Notes under the pieces: generated by a model
What the model saw: the letters and a program-made list of their open reading frames with translations, nothing else
Told to the model about the DNA's origin: nothing
Databases searched by the model: none
Program-made: the position numbers and the translations under genes
Source of the DNA: Aurantiacibacter suaedae
GTDB lineage: Bacteria > Pseudomonadota > Alphaproteobacteria > Sphingomonadales > Sphingomonadaceae
Assembly (NCBI RefSeq): GCF_005434915.1
Contig: NZ_SKCG01000001.1
Coordinates: 682,001-746,000 of the forward strand
Direction of reading: 5' to 3'
DNA length: 64,000 nt
Part shown: positions 48,671 through 58,836 of the stretch, piece after piece
How positions within the stretch are numbered: position 1 is the stretch's first letter
Layout: each line of letters starts with the position of its first letter

Positions 48671-50488
48671 CTACTCCTCCCCCATCCGCAGCGCCGCAAT
48701 AAACGCTTCCTGCGGAATGCTCACATTCCCATATTCGCGCATCCGCGCCTTGCCCTTCTTCTGCTTCTCCAGCAGCTTCTTCTTGCGCGAGATATCGCCG
48801 CCATAGCATTTGGCGGTCACATCCTTGCGCAGCGCGGCAATCGTCTCGCGGGCGATGATCTTTCCGCCAATCGCCGCCTGAATCGGGATTTTGAACAGGT
48901 GGCGCGGGATCAGGTCTTTCAGCCGCTCGCACATGCCGCGGCCGCGCTCTTCGGCCACCGAGCGGTGCACGATAAGCGATAGCGCATCGACCGGCTCGGC
49001 ATTGACCATGATGTTCATCTTCACCAGATCGCCCTCGCGCAGGCCGATCTGCTCGTAGTCGAAGCTGGCATAGCCGCGGCTGATCGACTTCAGGCGGTCG
49101 TAGAAATCGAACACCACCTCGTTTAGCGGCAGCTCGTAGGTCACCTGCGCGCGGCCGCCGACATAGGTGAGTTCGGTCTGGATGCCGCGCCGGTCCTGGC
49201 ACAGCTTCAGGATCGCGCCGAGGTATTCGTCGGGGGCGTAGATCACCGCCTTGATCCACGGCTCCTCCACCACCTCGATCCGGTTCACGTCGGGCCAGTC
49301 GGCGGGGTTGTGGATGTCGACAATCGCCGCATCCTCGTTCTTCGTGTGCGCGAGGTGGACGCGGTAGACCACGCTGGGCGCGGTGGTGATCAGGTCGAGG
49401 TCGTATTCGCGGCTCAGGCGCTCCTGAATGATCTCGAGGTGCAGCAGGCCAAGGAAGCCCGCGCGGAAGCCGAAGCCCAGCGCGGCCGAGCTTTCCATCT
49501 CGTAGGAGAAGCTGGCGTCGTTGAGGCGCAGCTTGCCGATCGATTCGCGCAGCTTCTCGAAGTCGGCGGCGTCGACCGGGAACAGCCCGCAGAACACCAC
49601 CGGCTGCACTTCCTTGTAGCCCTTGAGCGGCGCACTCGCCCCGCCCTTTACCGTGGTGATGGTGTCACCCACGCGGGCCTGTTCGACCTCCTTGATCTGC
49701 GCGGTGATGAAGCCGATCTCGCCCGGACCGATCTCGGGCAGGTCGGTGCGCTTGGGGGTGAAGCAGCCGACGCGGTCGACCAGATGCTCAGTCCCGCCTT
49801 GCATGAACTTGACCTGCAGGCCCTTCTTCAGGACCCCGTCCATCACGCGCACCAGAATGACCACGCCGAGGTATGGGTCGTACCAGGAATCGACCAGCAT
49901 CGCTTTCAGCGGCGCATCGCGGTCGCCCGTTGGGGCAGGAATTTTGGCGACGATCTGTTCGAGAATGTCCTCGATGCCGATGCCCGACTTGGCGCTGGCC
50001 AGCACCGCCTCGCTCGCATCGATGCCGATGATATCCTCGATCTCGGTGCGAACCTTTTCCGGTTCGGCGGCGGGCAGGTCGATCTTGTTGATGACGGGCA
50101 CGATCTCGTGGTCGTGCTCGATGGACTGGTAGACGTTGGCGAGCGTCTGCGCTTCCACGCCTTGCGCCGCATCGACCACCAGCAGCGCGCCCTCGCAGGC
50201 GGCGAGGCTGCGAGAGACCTCGTAGGCGAAGTCGACGTGGCCGGGGGTGTCCATGAGGTTCAGCTCATAGGTCTCGCCGTCTTTCGCCGTGTAGTCGAGG
50301 CGGACGGTCTGCGCCTTGATGGTGATGCCGCGTTCGCGCTCGATGTCCATGTTATCAAGGACTTGCTCGGACATCTCGCGGTCGGTAAGGCCGCCGCAAT
50401 ACTGGATCAGCCGGTCGGCCAGCGTGCTTTTGCCGTGGTCGATATGGGCGATAATGGAGAAGTTGCGGATCTTCGAAAGCTCAGTCAT
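48671..50488 (-). CDS. lepA: Elongation factor 4 (LepA)
   Basis: 605 residues. GTPase motifs [14 protein letters not shown] (G1), [11 protein letters not shown] (G3) and [10 protein letters not shown] (G4), then the EF-G-like domains and the LepA-specific C-terminal domain ([23 protein letters not shown]). Ribosome-associated factor. Monocistronic, with the PAS-GGDEF-EAL gene ending 63 bases upstream on the same strand. Confidence 0.96.
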   Translation of the reverse strand: MTELSKIRNFSIIAHIDHGKSTLADRLIQYCGGLTDREMSEQVLDNMDIERERGITIKAQTVRLDYTAKDGETYELNLMDTPGHVDFAYEVSRSLAACEGALLVVDAAQGVEAQTLANVYQSIEHDHEIVPVINKIDLPAAEPEKVRTEIEDIIGIDASEAVLASAKSGIGIEDILEQIVAKIPAPTGDRDAPLKAMLVDSWYDPYLGVVILVRVMDGVLKKGLQVKFMQGGTEHLVDRVGCFTPKRTDLPEIGPGEIGFITAQIKEVEQARVGDTITTVKGGASAPLKGYKEVQPVVFCGLFPVDAADFEKLRESIGKLRLNDASFSYEMESSAALGFGFRAGFLGLLHLEIIQERLSREYDLDLITTAPSVVYRVHLAHTKNEDAAIVDIHNPADWPDVNRIEVVEEPWIKAVIYAPDEYLGAILKLCQDRRGIQTELTYVGGRAQVTYELPLNEVVFDFYDRLKSISRGYASFDYEQIGLREGDLVKMNIMVNAEPVDALSLIVHRSVAEERGRGMCERLKDLIPRHLFKIPIQAAIGGKIIARETIAALRKDVTAKCYGGDISRKKKLLEKQKKGKARMREYGNVSIPQEAFIAALRMGEE

Positions 50489-50551
50489 CGCCCGCCCATA
50501 CCCGCGCCGCGCGAAACTGTCAGCAGACTATCTTTGCGAACGCCCCACCGG

Positions 50552-53365
50552 TCAGTCCGACCCGCGCGCGTCCCCACTGTCGACAGGCACAGGCGGCGCG
50601 CCCTGCGCGGCTTGAAGGCGGCCCGCACTGTCGCGTTTGAGCGGATACTCGAACTCGACACCCATACGATCCTCCTCGCACCAGCGCGTTGTGCAGCGGA
50701 TCGTATGGTCCCGCGACAGGTGCAGCGCGAAGACTGTGCCGACCGGCACGTTCCATAGCCCCTCGATCATTGCGCCCGTGGCAGAGATATTGCGCACCGT
50801 ACCGTTGTAAAACTGCCCCTGATGATCGAGCACGACCTTGCGCAACATCTTCTGGCGCGGGGCACGCGCGGAACGAGGACCGCGGGCGATTGCCTGCAAT
50901 CCGCTGGCAAGCCTTTCGGTCGCCTCCTGCGGGCTCAGCGGCTTGGCATAGATAAAGCCTTGGACATGGCTGCACCCGTGCAGGCGCACCAGATCCAGTT
51001 CGTCCATTGTCTCCACACCCTCGGCGGTGGTGTCCATGCCCAGCGCGTGGGCAAGACTGGCAATCGAGGCGATGATTACGCCATTGCGGCTGCCCTGCTC
51101 GGTTGCTCCGCGAACAAAGCTCTGGTCGATCTTGATCTTGTCGAACGGCGCCTTCTTCAGATAGCCGAGCGAGGAATAGCCGGTTCCAAAGTCGTCCAGC
51201 GCAAGGCGAACGCCGATCCGCTTGAGCGCGGCGAACATCGAATCGGTGCCCTCGTCGTCGGACAGGAACACGCTTTCGGTGATCTCCAGCTCCAGCTGCT
51301 CGGGGCTGATACCGGCCGAAGCGATGGCGTTGGTCACCATGGCAGGAAGCTGCGGGTTGGAGAACTGCAGTGGGGAGACGTTGACTGCCACGCGCACGTA
51401 TTCCGGCCAGCTCGCGACATCCGCACAGGCCTGGCGCAGGGCCCATTCGCCGACCTGGGTGATCAGCCCCGTATCCTCGGCGATGGGGACGAATTTGGCG
51501 GGACTGATCCACCCCTTCGTCTTGTGGTTCCAGCGCAGCAGCGCCTCGAACCCGGCGATGGTTTCCGAAGCGAGGTTGACCACCGGTTGGTAGTAGAGCT
51601 GCAGTTCGCCATTGCTGATCGCATCGCGTAAATCTTCTTCCAGTTGCGATCGTTCTTCCGCTTCGGCGTGGAGATCGTCGGCATAGAAGTGATAGCGCCC
51701 GCGACCGCCATCCTTGGCCGCGTAGAGCGCGAGATCGGCATTGCGGATCAGCGCCTCGCTGGTGGTGCCGTCCGCCGGGGAAATGGCCACGCCGACCGAC
51801 GCGCCGATCACCACACGCTGACCATCGATAGAATAGGGCTGCGACAGCGAGTAGATGATTTCCGCGGCCAGAGCGCCAAGGTGATCGCGCGCCATCGAAT
51901 GCGGAATGATGACTTCGAACTCGTCACCGCCCAGGCGACCGACCTGCCCGTGCGCGCCCACCGCGCGCTCAAGCCTCTGTGCAACCTGCATCAGCAGAGC
52001 ATCGCCGGCTGGATGGCCCAGGGTATCGTTGACATGCTTGAAGCGGTCGAGATCGAGCAGCATCACCGCGCAGTCGCGATGATGAAGCTGCGGCGAGCCG
52101 AGAATTTTCTCCAGGCTCTGCGACATCTGAAAACGGTTGGCGAGCCCGGTGAGCGAATCGTAGTGCGCGAGGCGGCTGGCGTGTTCCTGGCTGCGCCGGC
52201 GTTCGGTAAGATCGGTTCCCGAGCCGCGGAACCCCACGTAATTGTCGAACTGATCGTAAATCGGCCGGCCCGAGACCGACCACCAGCGCACTTCCTCATC
52301 GGTTGCCGCGCGCATGTCGAGTTCGCTGAACGCGGATCGGGCCGAGAGGTGGAACTGCAGGCTCCGCTCGCTCTCGTCGCCCGACTGGTCCATATCGAAC
52401 AGGCGGATCAGCGGCTGGCCGATCAGGGCCCCCGGATCGAGCCCCAACACCTCGGCGACCGGGGGCGAGACATAGGTGAGTTGCGCACGGCGGTCGATTT
52501 CCCAGAACCAGCCCTGGCCGGTCTCTTCGTAGTCCGCCAGGATGTCGCGGGCCCGGGTTTGCGCGCGCTCGTTCGCCTCGACCTCCTGCTGGTCGCGCAG
52601 CTGCTCTTCCCATTGCTCCTTGCTGACCAGCGTGGAGACGATCAACGCGAGGCAAAGCGCGCCCCACCCGGCAATGCTGCTGAAACTGATCGTTATCGCG
52701 AGCCAGGTCGCCAGGTGGACCGCGAACATCAGCGCGGGCCTGCGGCGCAGATAAGCTGCAGCGACCAGGCTCGTGCCTACCACGGCTACCAGCATGGCAT
52801 CTTCCGGCAGGCCGCCATTCATCGTCCAATGCGCCATGCCTAGCGCAAACAGGAAAGGGGGCAAAGCAACGAACACAACGCACACCGCCAGCTTGGCATA
52901 ACCGCGCACTTGACTGGCAATCTGTCGCGCCGCCCGGCGTGGCAACACGCCAAGCATCGCCGAGATCAACAGCAAGACCACGTGCCAGTCGGGCAAATCG
53001 CTCGAGACGACCTGGCCGCCACAAACGCCAACCAGCATAGCAACGGACAGCGCCGGCCACCGCCGCGGCAGCCAGCCGTGCCTAGCATGAACAGGGATGG
53101 GCGGAGTAAAGGCCCTCGCCTTGCGGGCCATACGGCGGTTTCCCGAGCGGCGATCCGTCGCTTGTTCCGCAGGCGTGGCAACTGGCGGTGCTTCTGCCAT
53201 GGCGCTCTTATTGCCACCAGCACGGGCGGCACCAGTTCTGGTCGAAGCGAAAGCAGCAGGTCGCACAACTTCGGGAACAGCGCTGTGCGCACCGGAATCA
53301 GTCCGGCTCGACTCAACCTCGGAGCCATCCTTCGTGCGCGCAGGAATCATGCCGCCTGCTTTCAC
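50552..53365 (-). CDS. PAS-GGDEF-EAL-PilZ membrane protein, c-di-GMP turnover and binding
   Basis: 937 residues from a GTG at 53365 (an ATG at 53350 is an alternative). Order: a basic N-terminal tail (about 1-90), about five membrane helices (about 100-245), PAS (about 283-390), GGDEF (about 405-560, motif GRLGGDEFEVI intact, no RxxD inhibitory site at the usual place), EAL (about 575-820, EALLRW, LDDFGTGYSS, KIDQSF, AEGVET intact), and a C-terminal PilZ-like domain (about 840-925, RNISATGAMIEG ... CTTRWCEEDRMGVEF). It could make, degrade and sense c-di-GMP at the inner membrane. Divergent from the ferredoxin reductase. Confidence 0.9.
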   Translation of the reverse strand: MKAGGMIPARTKDGSEVESSRTDSGAHSAVPEVVRPAAFASTRTGAARAGGNKSAMAEAPPVATPAEQATDRRSGNRRMARKARAFTPPIPVHARHGWLPRRWPALSVAMLVGVCGGQVVSSDLPDWHVVLLLISAMLGVLPRRAARQIASQVRGYAKLAVCVVFVALPPFLFALGMAHWTMNGGLPEDAMLVAVVGTSLVAAAYLRRRPALMFAVHLATWLAITISFSSIAGWGALCLALIVSTLVSKEQWEEQLRDQQEVEANERAQTRARDILADYEETGQGWFWEIDRRAQLTYVSPPVAEVLGLDPGALIGQPLIRLFDMDQSGDESERSLQFHLSARSAFSELDMRAATDEEVRWWSVSGRPIYDQFDNYVGFRGSGTDLTERRRSQEHASRLAHYDSLTGLANRFQMSQSLEKILGSPQLHHRDCAVMLLDLDRFKHVNDTLGHPAGDALLMQVAQRLERAVGAHGQVGRLGGDEFEVIIPHSMARDHLGALAAEIIYSLSQPYSIDGQRVVIGASVGVAISPADGTTSEALIRNADLALYAAKDGGRGRYHFYADDLHAEAEERSQLEEDLRDAISNGELQLYYQPVVNLASETIAGFEALLRWNHKTKGWISPAKFVPIAEDTGLITQVGEWALRQACADVASWPEYVRVAVNVSPLQFSNPQLPAMVTNAIASAGISPEQLELEITESVFLSDDEGTDSMFAALKRIGVRLALDDFGTGYSSLGYLKKAPFDKIKIDQSFVRGATEQGSRNGVIIASIASLAHALGMDTTAEGVETMDELDLVRLHGCSHVQGFIYAKPLSPQEATERLASGLQAIARGPRSARAPRQKMLRKVVLDHQGQFYNGTVRNISATGAMIEGLWNVPVGTVFALHLSRDHTIRCTTRWCEEDRMGVEFEYPLKRDSAGRLQAAQGAPPVPVDSGDARGSD

Positions 53366-53521
53366 CCAACTGCCTTTGAGAAAGCGTTAATTCTCCACCG
53401 GCTACGCGGAATTAGCTAGGTTCATCACCGCCAGGCAAACGGCATTCGCCACACCAGATTGGCCGCGACGAGCATATGGGTTAGTGTGCTCCCAATGACA
53501 GGCCGGGAGGAAGCGAAGCAC

Positions 53522-54853
53522 ATGCGACATCTGGCGATTATCGGCTCCGGCCCTTCCGGCTACTACACAGCGGAGGCGGCGCAAAAAGCCTTCGGCGAGG
53601 ATATCCGCGTCGATGTTTTCGACCGCCTGCCCGTCCCCTATGGCCTAATACGTAGCGGCGTGGCCCCCGATCACCAGTCAATCAAAGGCGTCTCAAGGCG
53701 ATACGAAAAAGTCGCGTTGAGCGAGAATGTTCGCTTCGTGGGCAATGTTTCCATCGGCAACGACATCAGCGTCGCCGAATTGGCCGAGCTCTACGATGCG
53801 CTGGTCTTCGCCACCGGAGCGCCGCACGACCGCGAGCTGGGCATCCCCGGCATGGACCTTGCCAACGTGTTCGGCAGCGCGCGGTTCGTCGGCTGGTACA
53901 ACGGCCATCCCGAATTCTCGAAGCTCGCGCCTGATCTCTCCGGCCCCACCGCGGTGGTGATCGGGATGGGCAATGTCGCGCTCGACGTGGCGCGTATCCT
54001 GTCGAAAACGCGCGCGGAGTTCGCCGACAGCGATATCGTCGGCCATGCGCTTGACCAGCTTGCCAGCGCGGGGATCGAGCGAATCGTCCTGCTCGGTCGG
54101 CGCGGCCCCCACCAGATCATGATGACGCCGAAGGAACTGGGCGAGCTGGGAGAGCTGGCGCGCGCAATGCCGGTGATCAATCCCGCTGATCTGCCCTCGG
54201 CAGACGAAGATGCCATACTCGAACCGGGGCTAAGGAAGTCGGTGGCGATCCTGCGCCAGTTCGCCGCAGCAGGAGCGTCAGCGCGAGAGCGCGAACCCAT
54301 CAGCATCGAGTTCGCCTTCTTCGCCCAGCCACATGCCCTGCTTGGCACGGACAAGGTCGAAGCCGTAGAAATCGAGCGCACCGGTATCGAACATGGGCGT
54401 GCGGTCGGCACGGGCGAGTTCGAGCGCCTGCCGGCCGACCTCGTGGTGACCTGCATTGGCTATCGCTCCAGCCCGATTCCCGGCCTTCCCTTCGACGAGC
54501 GGGCAGGCCGCTTCGCCAATGACGAGGGCCGGATGCTGCCCGGCATTTACTGCGTGGGCTGGGCCCGCCGCGGCCCCACGGGCACCATCGGCACCAATCG
54601 GCCCGACGGCTATGGTATTGTCGAGAAAATCGCCGAAGATCTTGCCAACGGCACGCTGGGGCCGGGTGGCAAAGAGGGCCGCGCCGGTTTCGATGCGCTG
54701 GCCAATAGCAAAGGGCTAGACCTCGTCACCTTCCGCGACTGGAAGAAGATCGAGCAGGCAGAAGAACAAGCCGCCCGCGAAGGCGCGCCCCGAGAGAAGT
54801 TCGTCGATCTGGCAGCAATGATGCAGGCGCTGGGCGACGACCGGGAGCCCTGA
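53522..54853 (+). CDS. fprA: Ferredoxin-NADP reductase, adrenodoxin-reductase (FprA) type
   Basis: 443 residues from the ATG at 53522; an ATG at 53495 is in frame but adds no homologous residues. FAD motif AIIGSGPSGYYTAEAAQKA, then LPVPYGLIRSGVAPDHQSIKGV, the NADP motif VIGMGNVALDVARIL and the end WARRGPTGTIGTNRPDGYG. It passes electrons from NADPH to ferredoxin; possible partners here are the P450 at 20.3 kb and the Kor enzyme at 5.6-8.5 kb. This is inference. The stop sits in a hairpin (54843-54860). Confidence 0.88.
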   Translation: MRHLAIIGSGPSGYYTAEAAQKAFGEDIRVDVFDRLPVPYGLIRSGVAPDHQSIKGVSRRYEKVALSENVRFVGNVSIGNDISVAELAELYDALVFATGAPHDRELGIPGMDLANVFGSARFVGWYNGHPEFSKLAPDLSGPTAVVIGMGNVALDVARILSKTRAEFADSDIVGHALDQLASAGIERIVLLGRRGPHQIMMTPKELGELGELARAMPVINPADLPSADEDAILEPGLRKSVAILRQFAAAGASAREREPISIEFAFFAQPHALLGTDKVEAVEIERTGIEHGRAVGTGEFERLPADLVVTCIGYRSSPIPGLPFDERAGRFANDEGRMLPGIYCVGWARRGPTGTIGTNRPDGYGIVEKIAEDLANGTLGPGGKEGRAGFDALANSKGLDLVTFRDWKKIEQAEEQAAREGAPREKFVDLAAMMQALGDDREP

Positions 54854-54860
54854 GGCTCCC
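54843..54860. terminator. Convergent hairpin at the fprA stop
   Basis: GGGAGCC CTGA GGCTCCC is a perfect seven-base stem with a four-base loop that covers the fprA stop codon. It precedes the end of dnaN by ten bases. No T-run; it may act as a weak bidirectional terminator or protect mRNA ends. Confidence 0.4.
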
Positions 54861-54869
54861 GCGCGCCGA

Positions 54870-55997
54870 TCAGACCCGCATCGGCATGAGCACGTAAAGC
54901 GCCGGGCTGTTCTCGTCCTTGCGGATCAGCGTGGGGGCACCCGCATCGGCGAAGTGCAGTTCCACCATGTCGCTGTCGATCTGGCCCAACACGTCCTTCA
55001 GATAAGCCGCGTTGAAGCCAATCTCGAGCGGGTCCGAGCTGTATTCGGCGCTGACCTCTTCGGCGGCGTTGCCGTTGTCCGGGCTGGTTACGGTGAGCAC
55101 GACCTTGTCGGCCTCCAGCCCCATCTTCACCGCGCGGGTCTTCTCGGTGGCGATGGTCGCCACACGGTCGACACCGGCGAAGAACACCTTGGGATCGACC
55201 TTCAGCAGCTTGTCGTTGCCGGTCGGGATCACGCGATTGTAATCGGGAAAGGTGCCGTCGATCAGCTTCGAGGTCAGCACCACGCCGCCCTCGCCGCCGA
55301 GCGTGAAGCGGATCTTGCTCGGCGAGAGATCGATCTCGACCGCGCCTTCCATCGCCTCTTCGAGCAGCTTGCGCAGCTCGGCCACGGCTTTGCGCGGCAC
55401 GATCACGTCGGGCATGCCCTCTGCCCCGTCAGGCCGCTCCATCGTGAAACGGGCGAGCCGGTGGCCATCGGTTGCCGCGGCCTTCAGCACGCCGCCGTCT
55501 TCATCGGAGACATGCAGGAAAATGCCGTTGAGGTAGTAACGCGTTTCCTCAGTACTGATCGCGAAGCGGGTGCGGTCGATCACTTCGGCCAGCAGCTTGG
55601 CGGGCAGCTTGAAGCTGGTCGGCAGGTCGCCTTCGACGATCACGGGGAAATCATCACGCGGCAGGGTCGGCAGCTGGAAGCGGCTGCGCCCGGCCTTCAC
55701 CACCATGCGGTTGTCCGCCGTTTCGAGGCTGACCTCGCTGCCATCGGGAAGCTTGCGGGCGATATCGAACAGAAGGTGCGCTGAAACGGTAATCGCGCCG
55801 GGCGTTTCCACCGCATTGGCGCGCATCGATTCGACCACCTGCAGATCGAGGTCGGTCGCCATGACCTTGACCATGCCATCCACATCGGCCTCGATCAGCA
55901 CATTGGAGAGGATCGGAATCGTGTTGCGCCGTTCCACCACCGATTGCACGTGCGACAGGCAGCGCAGCAGTGTCGCCCGTTCGATCTTGGCTTTCAT
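54870..55997 (-). CDS. dnaN: DNA polymerase III beta (sliding clamp) subunit
   Basis: 375 residues. It has the clamp pattern MKAKIERATLLRCLSHVQSVVERRNTIPILSNVLIEA and the C-terminal VLMPMRV. It encircles DNA and tethers polymerase III. dnaA and recF are not next to it, as is usual in many Alphaproteobacteria. A separate intergenic hairpin (56095-56120) lies upstream. Confidence 0.96.
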   Translation of the reverse strand: MKAKIERATLLRCLSHVQSVVERRNTIPILSNVLIEADVDGMVKVMATDLDLQVVESMRANAVETPGAITVSAHLLFDIARKLPDGSEVSLETADNRMVVKAGRSRFQLPTLPRDDFPVIVEGDLPTSFKLPAKLLAEVIDRTRFAISTEETRYYLNGIFLHVSDEDGGVLKAAATDGHRLARFTMERPDGAEGMPDVIVPRKAVAELRKLLEEAMEGAVEIDLSPSKIRFTLGGEGGVVLTSKLIDGTFPDYNRVIPTGNDKLLKVDPKVFFAGVDRVATIATEKTRAVKMGLEADKVVLTVTSPDNGNAAEEVSAEYSSDPLEIGFNAAYLKDVLGQIDSDMVELHFADAGAPTLIRKDENSPALYVLMPMRV

Positions 55998-56094
55998 CGC
56001 GTTTCAAACCTCTGCGTTCGAGCAGCCCGTCCCACGGGCAATTGTACAAGCCTATCCTTAGCAAGGGGCGCTTGTGCGGCAAGGATTCGCTGCG

Positions 56095-56120
56095 GGAATC
56101 GCCCGAGAAGGGGCGATTCC
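56095..56120. repeat. Ten-base inverted repeat between fabG and dnaN
   Basis: GGAATCGCCC (56095-56104) pairs with GGGCGATTCC (56111-56120) around a six-base loop. It lies 33 bases after the fabG stop and about 100 bases before the dnaN start. No T-run on either side. Possible roles: attenuator for dnaN, weak terminator of fabDG, or a replication-related site. Confidence 0.45.
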
Positions 56121-56152
56121 TTGGGGAAAACTGCGGGAAACCTCCCGATCGC

Positions 56153-56905
56153 TCACCCTAGCATGGCCATTCCGCCGTTAACGTGCAGCACCTGCCCGGT
56201 GACATAGCCAGCCTCGTCGCTGGCAAGATAGGCCACAGCGCCACCGATATCGCTGCCCTCACCCATCCGCGCCATCGGGATGCGACCATTGATCGCATCT
56301 TTCTGCTTGTCGTCGAGTGCATCGGTCATGGCCGAGCGGATGAAGCCGGGCGCGACGCAGTTGACGGTTATGTTCCGGCTGGCAAGTTCGGCGGCGAGAC
56401 TGCGGCTCATCCCGGCAACGCCTGCCTTGGAGGCGCAGTAGTTCATCTGGCCCGGATTGCCCGTCGCGCCCACCACGCTGGTAATGTTGATGATACGGCC
56501 GTGGCGGGCCTTCATCATCGGCCGCGTCGCGGCGCGCATCAGGCGGAAGGTGGAGCTGAGGTTGACGGCGATCACATCGTCCCACTCCTCGTCCTTCATC
56601 CGCATGGCGAGATTGTCGCGGGTGATCCCGGCGTTGTTGACGAGGATGTCGAGCTTGCCGAGCGTGTCGATCGCGGCGGGTACGAGTTCCTCGACCTGCG
56701 TGGTGTCGGAGAGGTTGCAGGTGATCTCGACATGGTCATGCCCGAAATCCGCGTTCAACTCCTCGCGAAAGGCGCGCAGCTTTTCAGGGTTAGATCCCGA
56801 GAGTGCCAGGCGAGCACCTTGCTTGGCAAGCGAACGGGCAATGGCCGAGCCGATGCCGCCACTGGCACCGGTGATGAGGGCGGTTTTACCTTCGAGTGAG
56901 AACAT
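56153..56905 (-). CDS. fabG: 3-oxoacyl-[acyl-carrier-protein] reductase
   Basis: 250 residues from the ATG at 56905 (AAGGAAA seven bases upstream). SDR of fatty acid synthesis: TGASGGIGSA, NNAGITRDN, Ser in ITSVVGATGNPGQMN with YCASK. It reduces 3-oxoacyl-ACP with NADPH in the cytosol. It lies 56 bases after fabD on the same strand and is co-transcribed. Confidence 0.94.
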   Translation of the reverse strand: MFSLEGKTALITGASGGIGSAIARSLAKQGARLALSGSNPEKLRAFREELNADFGHDHVEITCNLSDTTQVEELVPAAIDTLGKLDILVNNAGITRDNLAMRMKDEEWDDVIAVNLSSTFRLMRAATRPMMKARHGRIINITSVVGATGNPGQMNYCASKAGVAGMSRSLAAELASRNITVNCVAPGFIRSAMTDALDDKQKDAINGRIPMARMGEGSDIGGAVAYLASDEAGYVTGQVLHVNGGMAMLG

Positions 56906-56961
56906 CGTATTTTCCTTGTCTTTGGTTCGCGCAGGATCTCTCCATCCGCTGCGCGAATGAA

Positions 56962-57894
56962 TCAAATATCCTTCGCCAGAGCCTCGATGTCGTCCATCCC
57001 CACCACGCTGGTGACGCGCGCATCGGGGGCGATCTTCTTGATCATCGGACCAAGCACCTTGCCGCCCAGCTCGACGAAATGCTCGATCCCGGCATCGGCC
57101 ATCGCCCCGACGCTCTCACGCCAGCGCACGCGGCCAGTAATTTGCTGCACCAGAAGGTCCAGCTCCGCGCTCGCATCGGTCACGGGGGCAGCGGTCACAT
57201 TCGCGTAAAGGGGCAAGCGGAACGCCTGCGGCGGGGTCGCGGCCAAAGCTTCGGCCATTTTTTCCGCCGCCGGGCCCATCAACGAACAGTGGAACGGTGC
57301 CGAAACCGGCAGTTTGATGGCGCGTTTGCAGCCATATTCCTTCGCCAGCTCGACCGCCCGGTCGATCGCCGTGAGGTGGCCCGAGAGAACGACCTGCCCC
57401 GGATCGTTGTCGTTTGCCACTTCGCACACGTCACCCTGCGCGGCGGCCTCGGCGAGCGCGGTCGCCTTCTCGATGTCCGCCCCGAGCAGCGCGCACATCC
57501 CGCCCACGCCGACCGGCACGGCCGCCTGCATCGCATCGCCGCGAATGCGCAGCAGTCGGGCGGTATCGGCAAGGCTGAACGCGCCCACCGCCGCCAAAGC
57601 CGAATATTCACCCAGCGAGTGACCCGCGACGGCCTCGCCCTTGGCCGACAGGCTCACCCCGCCCGCTTCGAGTACGCGCGCAATGGCCAGTCCATTGGCC
57701 ATGATCGCGGGCTGGGCGTTGGCTGTCATGGTCAGTTCGTCTTCAGGCCCTTCGGCCATCAGCGCCGACAGTTTCTGCGACAGCGCCTCGTCGACCTCCT
57801 CGAAGGTCTCGCGCGCAATAGAACTGGCGGCAGCGAGGTCGACACCCATGCCGACCTTCTGGCTGCCCTGGCCTGGAAAAACGAATGCGATCAT
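56962..57894 (-). CDS. fabD: Malonyl CoA-acyl carrier protein transacylase
   Basis: 310 residues from the ATG at 57894; FVFPGQGSQKVGMG is the standard N-terminus. The nucleophile elbow is AGHSLGEYSALAAVG (Ser of GHSLG) and the His and Gln/Arg positions are in place (SAPFHCSLM). It loads malonyl onto ACP for fatty acid synthesis. First of the fabD-fabG pair. Confidence 0.94.
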   Translation of the reverse strand: MIAFVFPGQGSQKVGMGVDLAAASSIARETFEEVDEALSQKLSALMAEGPEDELTMTANAQPAIMANGLAIARVLEAGGVSLSAKGEAVAGHSLGEYSALAAVGAFSLADTARLLRIRGDAMQAAVPVGVGGMCALLGADIEKATALAEAAAQGDVCEVANDNDPGQVVLSGHLTAIDRAVELAKEYGCKRAIKLPVSAPFHCSLMGPAAEKMAEALAATPPQAFRLPLYANVTAAPVTDASAELDLLVQQITGRVRWRESVGAMADAGIEHFVELGGKVLGPMIKKIAPDARVTSVVGMDDIEALAKDI

Positions 57895-57923
57895 GGGATA
57901 GCTCCTTTGCTGGGGGTGCGCGC

Positions 57924-58751
57924 TTATGCTTGGCAGGCACGCGCGGCAAGTCCGAAGGGCACCAGTTTGTTGGCAGCATCGTGCCCGATGTCGGCGCGCC
58001 CGAGGTAGGCGATGCCGGTCTTCTCGCACCAGTAGCGGGCGATCTGTTCCTCATCATAGCCGAACGGGCGGTCGTTCTCAGGCACGGCGGACACGCGACC
58101 GAGCCTGATCCCGGCAACGCCCGTGAGATGCTGCGCGACGTGGAAGAACAATCGATCGACCGCATACATATGCTCGGCCACTTCCTCGATCAGCACCACA
58201 TGGCCGGTGAGGTCTGGCATGAACTCGGTGCCGACCAGCATGGCCAGCGTCATCAGATTAAAGGCCACGGCAGACCTCTCGTCGAGCCCGCCTTCGAGCC
58301 CCTCGTCCGCGCCGGAGAAATAGCGCAGCACCCGCCGCACCGCTTCTGCACCGTCCTCTCGGCGGATGTCGCCCGCCAGCGGGCCGTGGACCTGATGGCC
58401 GATCCCGTGCCGATAAAGCGCGCCCATCAAGGTGCCGCAGTCCGAATAGCCAAGGTAAGTCTTTTCACGCGAAGCCTCGCCCAGCCCCGCCAGCGCCTCG
58501 GGCGTGATCCGGTTCGAGCCATAGCCGCCCATCGCGAACCATACCGCATCGACCTCCGGATCGTTCGCCACTTCGAGGAAGGCTGCGAGCCGCTGCGCAT
58601 CGTCGCCCGCGAAGTGGCCGTACTCGGTAAAACACTGCGGGTGAAAGCGCAGCGAGAGAGCGGGAAACTCGTCCTTGGCCAGCGCCACAACCGCAGCCGC
58701 ACGGTCGGACAGTATGGGTTTTCCGGGGCAGACCAGAGCTATGCGCGTCAT
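57924..58751 (-). CDS. LD-carboxypeptidase (S66, LdcA-like)
   Basis: 275 residues from the ATG at 58751. It carries the S66 fold: AVWFAMGGYGSNRI around the nucleophile region, GYSDCGTLMGALYRHG, GPLAGDIRR, and a C-terminal Glu/His part (VVLIEEVAEHMYAVDRLF). It removes the terminal D-Ala from murein tetrapeptides in the cytosol. It is divergent from the Mur-ligase-like gene 85 bases away, supporting a role in murein recycling. Confidence 0.82.
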   Translation of the reverse strand: MTRIALVCPGKPILSDRAAAVVALAKDEFPALSLRFHPQCFTEYGHFAGDDAQRLAAFLEVANDPEVDAVWFAMGGYGSNRITPEALAGLGEASREKTYLGYSDCGTLMGALYRHGIGHQVHGPLAGDIRREDGAEAVRRVLRYFSGADEGLEGGLDERSAVAFNLMTLAMLVGTEFMPDLTGHVVLIEEVAEHMYAVDRLFFHVAQHLTGVAGIRLGRVSAVPENDRPFGYDEEQIARYWCEKTGIAYLGRADIGHDAANKLVPFGLAARACQA

Positions 58752-58836
58752 CCTAGCGTGGTAATACGGCAGGTCATGGCCGTCACCCCAAGGCGGCAAT
58801 TGAAATGGGGACCATTCGCGCATACCGCTTGCGGCC

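Noticed and set aside
49310-50758. 482-codon open frame opposite lepA
   Set aside because: Antisense to lepA with biased composition; no domain or ribosome site.
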